NCBI GenBank assembly: GCA_949318235.1
Contig: OX439131.1
Location: 10,994,231 to 11,058,230, forward strand
Length of the DNA: 64,000 nt
From: Ecdyonurus torrentis
Taxonomy: Eukaryota > Arthropoda > Insecta > Ephemeroptera > Heptageniidae
Reading direction: 5' to 3'
Part shown: positions 58,630 through 64,000 of the stretch, piece after piece
Layout: each line of letters starts with the position of its first letter
How positions within the stretch are numbered: the first letter of the stretch is position 1
Position numbers and translations under genes: made by a program
The notes under the pieces: model-generated
Told to the model about the DNA's origin: nothing
Database searches by the model: none
Seen by the model: the letters and a program-made list of their open reading frames with translations, nothing else

Positions 58630-58788
58630 CTTGCAGGACACTGCATGAAAGTATCGCGAGTTCACACGTGAAAAATTCACGATGTGAAAAAATCTGATTT
58701 TGACCCGTGAAACTTTCAAGTTTTGCATATTTTGGTCAAAAGCACACGTGAAAGTTTCAAGTTTTGCACTGCAACTTTTGGAACAGTG
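58630..58788 (-). repeat. right terminal inverted repeat
   Basis: This is the inverted counterpart of the left end. It has two direct copies of CGTGAAASTTTCAAGTTTTGCA 41 bp apart (58706 and 58747, one difference), plus the GAGTTCACACGTGAAAAATT segment matching the left hairpin region in reverse complement. Confidence 0.65.
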
Positions 58789-58869
58789 TATGGCAAATTA
58801 AAAGTTTTTATTTTGAGGACAATTTTATGCATTTTTTTAAAAAGTATTTTAACGATTTATATACTGTAA

Positions 58870-58872
<3 letters not shown>

Positions 58873-58903
<31 letters not shown>
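58873..58903. repeat. A31 homopolymer
   Basis: Poly(A) run 85 bp outside the right end of the TIR element. Confidence 0.97.
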
Positions 58904-58909
<6 letters not shown>

Positions 58910-59086
58910 AATGATCTTTTTGCTCTTCAATTTAACTTCTATAAAACTCTTACAAGAATTCCCTCGTAAATTAAGAAACTCCTTTTGTGTGTAAACTCTA
59001 TAGTTGAAATATTTGAAATTCATGTACGACACTAAAAGAGAATTACGCCTGTTTTCTTGGAATATTTCTTTTCAATTATTTCACAG

Positions 59087-59208
59087 GAATTGTACGGCAA
59101 AGTGCAGCACTGAATGTTTGGCCGAGAATCCATTAAAGTGACAAGATATTTTTAGCCTCCCGTGCATCTCTGCATTGCTTGAAAGACAAGGCTGCGCCAG
59201 GAATTAAG
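59087..59208 (+). ncRNA. candidate non-coding exon (UTR or lncRNA)
   Basis: The stretch begins after a very good acceptor (TTTCTTTTCAATTATTTCACAG) and ends at AATTAAG|GTAACC, a reasonable donor. It is 122 nt with near-balanced composition. All three forward frames contain stops; the longest initial one reads NCTAKCSTECLAENPLK then TGA. It could therefore be an untranslated or long non-coding RNA exon, or a last coding exon if transcription ends nearby. It lies 300 bp right of the inverted-repeat element, outside its boundary. Confidence 0.3.
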
Positions 59209-62200
59209 GTAACCTATTGTAAGAAATTATCTAGTTATTGGCACTTATTTCTACTCCACGTAAAAATTGCAGAATAGAACTTTTAATAAATTACAAAATT
59301 TTAATCTTGTTTGACACGTCATATAGGCAAGTATAAATAAATAAACAAATAATATAATAATAAAATAAATAAACTTTATAATTAAGATAATCTTTTACTC
59401 ACTTTAGTAATCATCATAAAGAAAATAATTTCAAATAAAAATAAATTAAAATAAAAGTTGATGTATAATTTTCTTGACTTAATATAAATGTAAATTTTTT
59501 TTACATACAATATAATAAAAAAAAAATATATCATAATATTATTATATTCTATCAAATAAGTTTTTTTTTTTTTTTTTTTCAAGAGCCACACAGCAGGAGA
59601 TTAGAAGTAGTAGTTTAAAAAGCTATTAATATAAATAAAATAAAAATTCTTGGGCATGATGTAGAAGGTGAATGCACCTAAGTGCACCAAGCTGCAGTCA
59701 GTTATGCACCGTGCAAGTGACTATATACTTTGCTTCTTCTTGCTCGCATGCACAAAGATAGATCACAGCTCAAATGTGTAGCATACCGGTTCTCAAAACT
59801 TGTAAAATGCATTTCAGATGCGAAAACAAGACAAAGGAGACATTTGCATGCTTTAAATTCATGCAAAAAAGTCTTAAAGAAAATCTTGAAATCATTACAT
59901 TTAAGACTTTTTAGATGATCACATATTTTTTTTACAAGATGGGTAAAATTTATTCGAGCTTTACGTTGTAGAGAAAAAGTGACTCAAAACTTTTATATAT
60001 ATATATTTTGTATAAAGGTGTTGCTGTGGTATATATTGTCAAAGTCACTATAAATAACGTTTTTTAAAAATCGATTTGATTGTATATCGATTTAGTACTT
60101 AATCGATATGTATTGTTTATAGTATTTCCAATGTAATAATTATTTATTACTATCAACAATTTGGAAGTAAATTGAAATATTTCAAAATTGCTATACTTGA
60201 TATATGTTTAGAACTTTAGTGTCCAAAATTAGCTGAACATATAAATCTAATTTACTTTCAATTTAGTGGCCATCAACTATACAATTTGAAAATTTATCAT
60301 GTTTTTGCATGGTCATTTATTTCAATATTTTACTATTTTTACCATAAAAATCTTTATTAATTATTAATTTAATAAACAAAGGTTTAATAAATTATAAAAC
60401 TGCTTTTTTTATGATAAAAATAATGCAATTATTATATAAAAATTCATTGCATGAAAAAAAAATTGTTTTTCTTAAAAACTTCATTAAAAAATGTTGATTA
60501 AGCTGTATAATAAAAGCTAATTCACTTAAAAGTAAAAAATTAATTTATCAAGAAATAACAATTTTAACTGTCTTTCTTTGTTATGAAAATTTCAACAATG
60601 CGCTGATTTGTCACTAGTGGAATTATTATTATTTTTTCTTTTCTTTCGCAATTCCTTCATGGGTCTTTGTATAAGTAATGTTAATTTAATTCTCACATAA
60701 GAAATATCAAATCTAAATATAAAATTTCCTTAGTATCGTCATTTTCAATAGTTCAACGTCACTATTGCTATATTTGGTCTCAAAAATATTGTTTTCAAAA
60801 TGTAGATATGAATTAAATTTATTATATAACTTATTCATGAATGCTTATAAAAGAATTGTAAATGTTTTAATACAGTATACATGAAAAAAATAAAACAAAT
60901 GTTTTATCTCTATATTTTTTGTGTCTATATGTTGTACTTTATTTTTGTATCCTTTTTTTTATTATTTTTATTATTTTTTATTTATTTACTATAATATATA
61001 CCATCACGAAACGACGCAATATCAAAATTGATGCAACAATGAAATAATGACGTGTTGAACACATTATTATACAGACTATTATTATTTTAATACATTATTT
61101 ATGTATAACCAAGAAACCCATGAAGATAATTCAATTTATATAAAACAGTTTGAATTAACGATTGTTTTGGTGACGTTATTTCTAGTATAATAAATTTGGA
61201 CACACAGTTAGAAGACAACAACTGGTTACTTACAGAGTGCAGGTGTGATTATATGCATTATTATAATATAATATAACAATGCTCTGCATAGACATGCACT
61301 GCACAACAATGCATCTTGTGCAGCGAGTACAGCATCCCTGTTACTGCATCTTCTCATTGTTATCAATGGTATATTAACAATGGACCACAGAACGGAAAAT
61401 TCAACTGTTCTTTACGTTCGTTGTCTTTTCTATATGTTTCTAGATGATGTTAGAAATCTTCTGATATATATAACGTCTTCTATATAGACACAATGAGGGG
61501 TAGTTTTTGTTTTGGACCATATGTAATGTATCAGTGAGATTTTTAATCTATCCATATGACAAAATCATTCTCTATATTTATACATACGTGAAAGTTTATC
61601 TATAAATTTGTGAACTCTCTTAGTAGAGCTATCTTTAACTTATAACCTTTTGCATTTGATGAAAACCTATTTTTTTATCTTGCATAGGTTATGTATTTTA
61701 TCATTTTATCAAATATTTTATTTTTTTTATACATATAATATGTTATATACATACATATACCATATACCCACGAATGGTTCTTCTGTAGTCGACACGCTGC
61801 ACTCGCATATGCAGTATAATATATAAGTAACACACGATACCAAAAAAGCAATGCTTGAATTAATATCACGGCTTCACCTATATTCCTCTTTACAAATTTA
61901 TTTTTAATGTACTTTTTCAGAAATGAAAAAAGGCACCATTTTATAAATTAAAATGTTATATAAAATCAAAAACAAATTAAAGATATCCATGAAATTTGAC
62001 AAACACATATGACATATGACCAATTTATTTTTAACTGTAACAAAAAATGCATTAAAAAAATATTTTATATGAAGGCAGATCATTTCAGAGAAGTATCAAA
62101 ATGAAATGATTAACTTGCAATTTTAGTGTTGCATTTCAGTCTATCAGTGCAAGTTTTTGATTTCCTTGCTGTACATTATAATATCTGTCGAAGAATTTAT

Positions 62201-64000
62201 AGTATAACCGTGATGAATTGACATTTGAAACATTGTTTCATTGTCTCGTGATAAGCTCACTTGGCATATACGCAAGTGTAACGTGATATACCTAAGAAGA
62301 AATATTCGCGGGAGCTCGTGATAACCTCTCTATAGAGGTATGAGAGTTATACACTCTCTTGCACTATAACAAAAGTGTAACAAGTGCATTTGAAGAACTA
62401 TATATATTATAGTATACCGTTTAGACATGATACAGACGATATTATAAGTGTTTTCTTTATATGTACTGTGTTCTTATAGCAATCAATCATTCATTCATTT
62501 TTATATAATTTTTAAATCATATTTATGCAATCACTTTTTTGAAAGCAATGAGATATTTTCTTCTTATAGGCTCGGTAAGGATATATAATTCCAATAGGTT
62601 CAGTAGAATCAATATATATAATATATATATATTTTTTAATTTCTGCCAATATATAAAAAAAAAAAGAATAAAATAAAATAAATCTTGCATGAATTAAAAA
62701 AAGAAATTTTTTTTCCATATAACGTAATGTTCTTGATACAGTTATATATACAAATATAATATAATAATAAATTAGACTTGTAAAAAAATATCTTATAAGA
62801 TATAAAATTACAAACTTCTCTAATAAAAACAGGATCATTACTTAAAATTCTTTCACACATAAACTGGAAAAACTTTCCACTATGCATAAGATATGAAATA
62901 AATTATTAAAATATACAAGGTGAAAAATAAACGAGAGTAAGTATAGAATGCAGAAAGACATTTTGTATATATATGTAGAGAAAAATATGGCGCTAATCCT
63001 CACTCCTCGCGGTAAGACTATAATGAGTAAAAATGAATATCATGTATATAAGTACTTGGAGGTCATTCTCGTCACAGAGGCAAAATAAAGTCCCTCATAA
63101 ACCTGATTTTTATTTAATCTCTTCTTATATATGTATGATGACACGTAAATCACCGTGGACTTGGAATATCAAGTTATAATTTAACAAAAAAAAAAAAAAA
63201 AGTTCCTCATTTTAAGTATAAAGTCATGGTTACACAGTACAATAATTTTAATTCGCAATTGTTTTGAAAATACATGCAAACTATATTTGATGCTATATGC
63301 AAGCAAATTAACTGCGCTGCAAATATTGCTCTGTGCATACAGGCCATAAATGGATTTATTATAGTAAATTTTTATAACCATGAATATTATTTAATATTGC
63401 TGAATAAAGTGTTTCTTTTGGGTGCCTTGAGTTAGTATTTATTATAAATAAAAATAATTGGCTTATAACAAAATTATAAAATTTATAAAGTTTGCAATTA
63501 ATTACTATGATGCAATTTTTCGTTGTTATTGTTTATTAGCGACATATCACCTTAACAGTGCTTTACCTCACCCCTCCCTCTAAAAATAAATTAAAACACG
63601 CTGTTTCAAAACATACAAAAAAGTAAAAATAATGGGGGAGGGGAAACTTAGTAAAATTGTATCATTTTATATTTAATGGCATTACTTGCATTTTATTGCA
63701 AAGTTAATATTTTATAATGCTTATTGGAAAAGTATATATTTTTTTAAAGAAAATGTTCATCCATTAATCAATAAGAATTAAATGAAGGCAACAAAAGCAC
63801 ATTCCTGTATCGTTTAAATAAATCCGGCTTCGGTTGTACCTATAATAAAAATTGATAGCATATCGAGACTGAAAATAAAAGCTTTGAAATATTTCAACTA
63901 AAACTGATATAAAGAGTATTAGAATGGGTGTGTAAGAAGAATTAAATAAATTCACTTTAATAAAATGAAAATTGAAATATACATATAGCATTATATGAAA
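59209..64000. other. AT-rich non-coding stretch
   Basis: Chance frames only. A slightly balanced patch at 59640-59920 has a 62-codon basic frame (RSQLKCVAYRFSKLVKC) without splice or promoter support. CTCGTGATAA is repeated near 62245 and 62314. Confidence 0.65.

Larger units (their letters stand above)
57442..58788. mobile_element. 1347-bp terminal-inverted-repeat DNA element
   Basis: The left end starts CACTGT and the right end finishes ACAGTG; both are flanked by TA (57440-57441 and 58789-58790), consistent with a TA target duplication. Inside the ends, CTTGAAAGTTTAACGTG on the left matches CTTGAAACTTTCACGTG on the inverted right end. Further in, AATTTTTCACG-GTGAACTCG is shared in inverted orientation, so the repeats are long (at least 130 bp) but degenerate. 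CGTGAAASTTTCAAGTTTTGCA is directly repeated at 58706 and 58747. No transposase-like frame is visible, so the copy is non-autonomous or decayed. TA duplication is typical of Tc1/mariner and some other superfamilies; I cannot assign one. Confidence 0.65.

Noticed and set aside
59730..59918. 62-codon basic frame
   Set aside because: No splice, promoter or homology support.
62987..63011. ATGGCGCTAATCCTCACTCC followed by a GTAAGA donor, a possible first coding exon
   Set aside because: It is only eight codons with no promoter signal or matching downstream exon.

Overview
This is eukaryotic nuclear DNA, almost certainly from an invertebrate animal. It is very AT-rich (roughly three quarters A+T by eye) and dominated by non-coding sequence. 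The most conspicuous content is microsatellite DNA: about two dozen (GA/TC)n arrays of up to about 150 bp, nine (AT)n arrays of up to about 186 bp, two (CA)n arrays, a 155-bp (AAAT)n array and more than 25 homopolymer A/T runs of at least 16 nt (one A76). This simple-sequence load combined with strong AT richness resembles some arthropod genomes, particularly crustaceans, but no marker gene fixes the taxon. That placement is inference. Candidate introns and exons use GT-AG signals. I see no operons, ribosome-binding sites, tRNA, rRNA or CRISPR.

Most long open frames in the window are translations of microsatellites (poly Glu-Arg, Leu-Ser, Ile-Tyr) or chance frames, and I do not annotate them as genes. 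The few coding candidates sit in small islands of higher GC or between good splice signals. On the minus strand, a 35-nt exon (42110-42144) and a 47-nt exon (21820-21866) have acceptor and donor sites and compatible phases; joined they give one continuous 27-residue frame. A strongly G/C-third-position reading frame at 16493-16681 (up to 16726) could belong to the same minus-strand gene. If so, most of the window would be introns of that gene. On the plus strand, a GC-rich island at 44.3-44.85 kb holds a possible 53-bp intron with two open flanking exons and a third open stretch. Weaker exon candidates lie at 52448-52609 (-), 54149-54259 (+) and 59087-59208 (+, non-coding). A CpG-rich island at 35.0-35.2 kb ends in a polypyrimidine-CAG|GTAAGT junction that reads either as a first-exon donor or as a recursive splice site.

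Two kinds of dispersed repeat are visible. A 1347-bp element at 57442-58788 has degenerate terminal inverted repeats, flanking TA dinucleotides, subterminal hairpins and a possible spliced mini-gene with its own poly(A) signal. A second family is present as two inverted copies 26 kb apart (about 12641-12858 and 38572-38800). The CRE/ATF palindrome TGACGTCA occurs ten times, against well under one expected for this composition.

Layout: 0-16 kb, AT-rich sequence with GA and AT arrays and repeat copy A; 16.5-22 kb, two minus-strand exon candidates and C/G-rich tracts; 23-34 kb, the largest arrays and G-quadruplex motifs; 35-39 kb, CpG islands, promoter-like sites and repeat copy B; 39-44 kb, AT-rich with one micro-exon; 44.3-46 kb, the GC-rich exon island; 46-57 kb, arrays and isolated exon candidates; 57.4-58.8 kb, the inverted-repeat element; 59-64 kb, AT-rich. 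No product name could be assigned to any exon from sequence alone.
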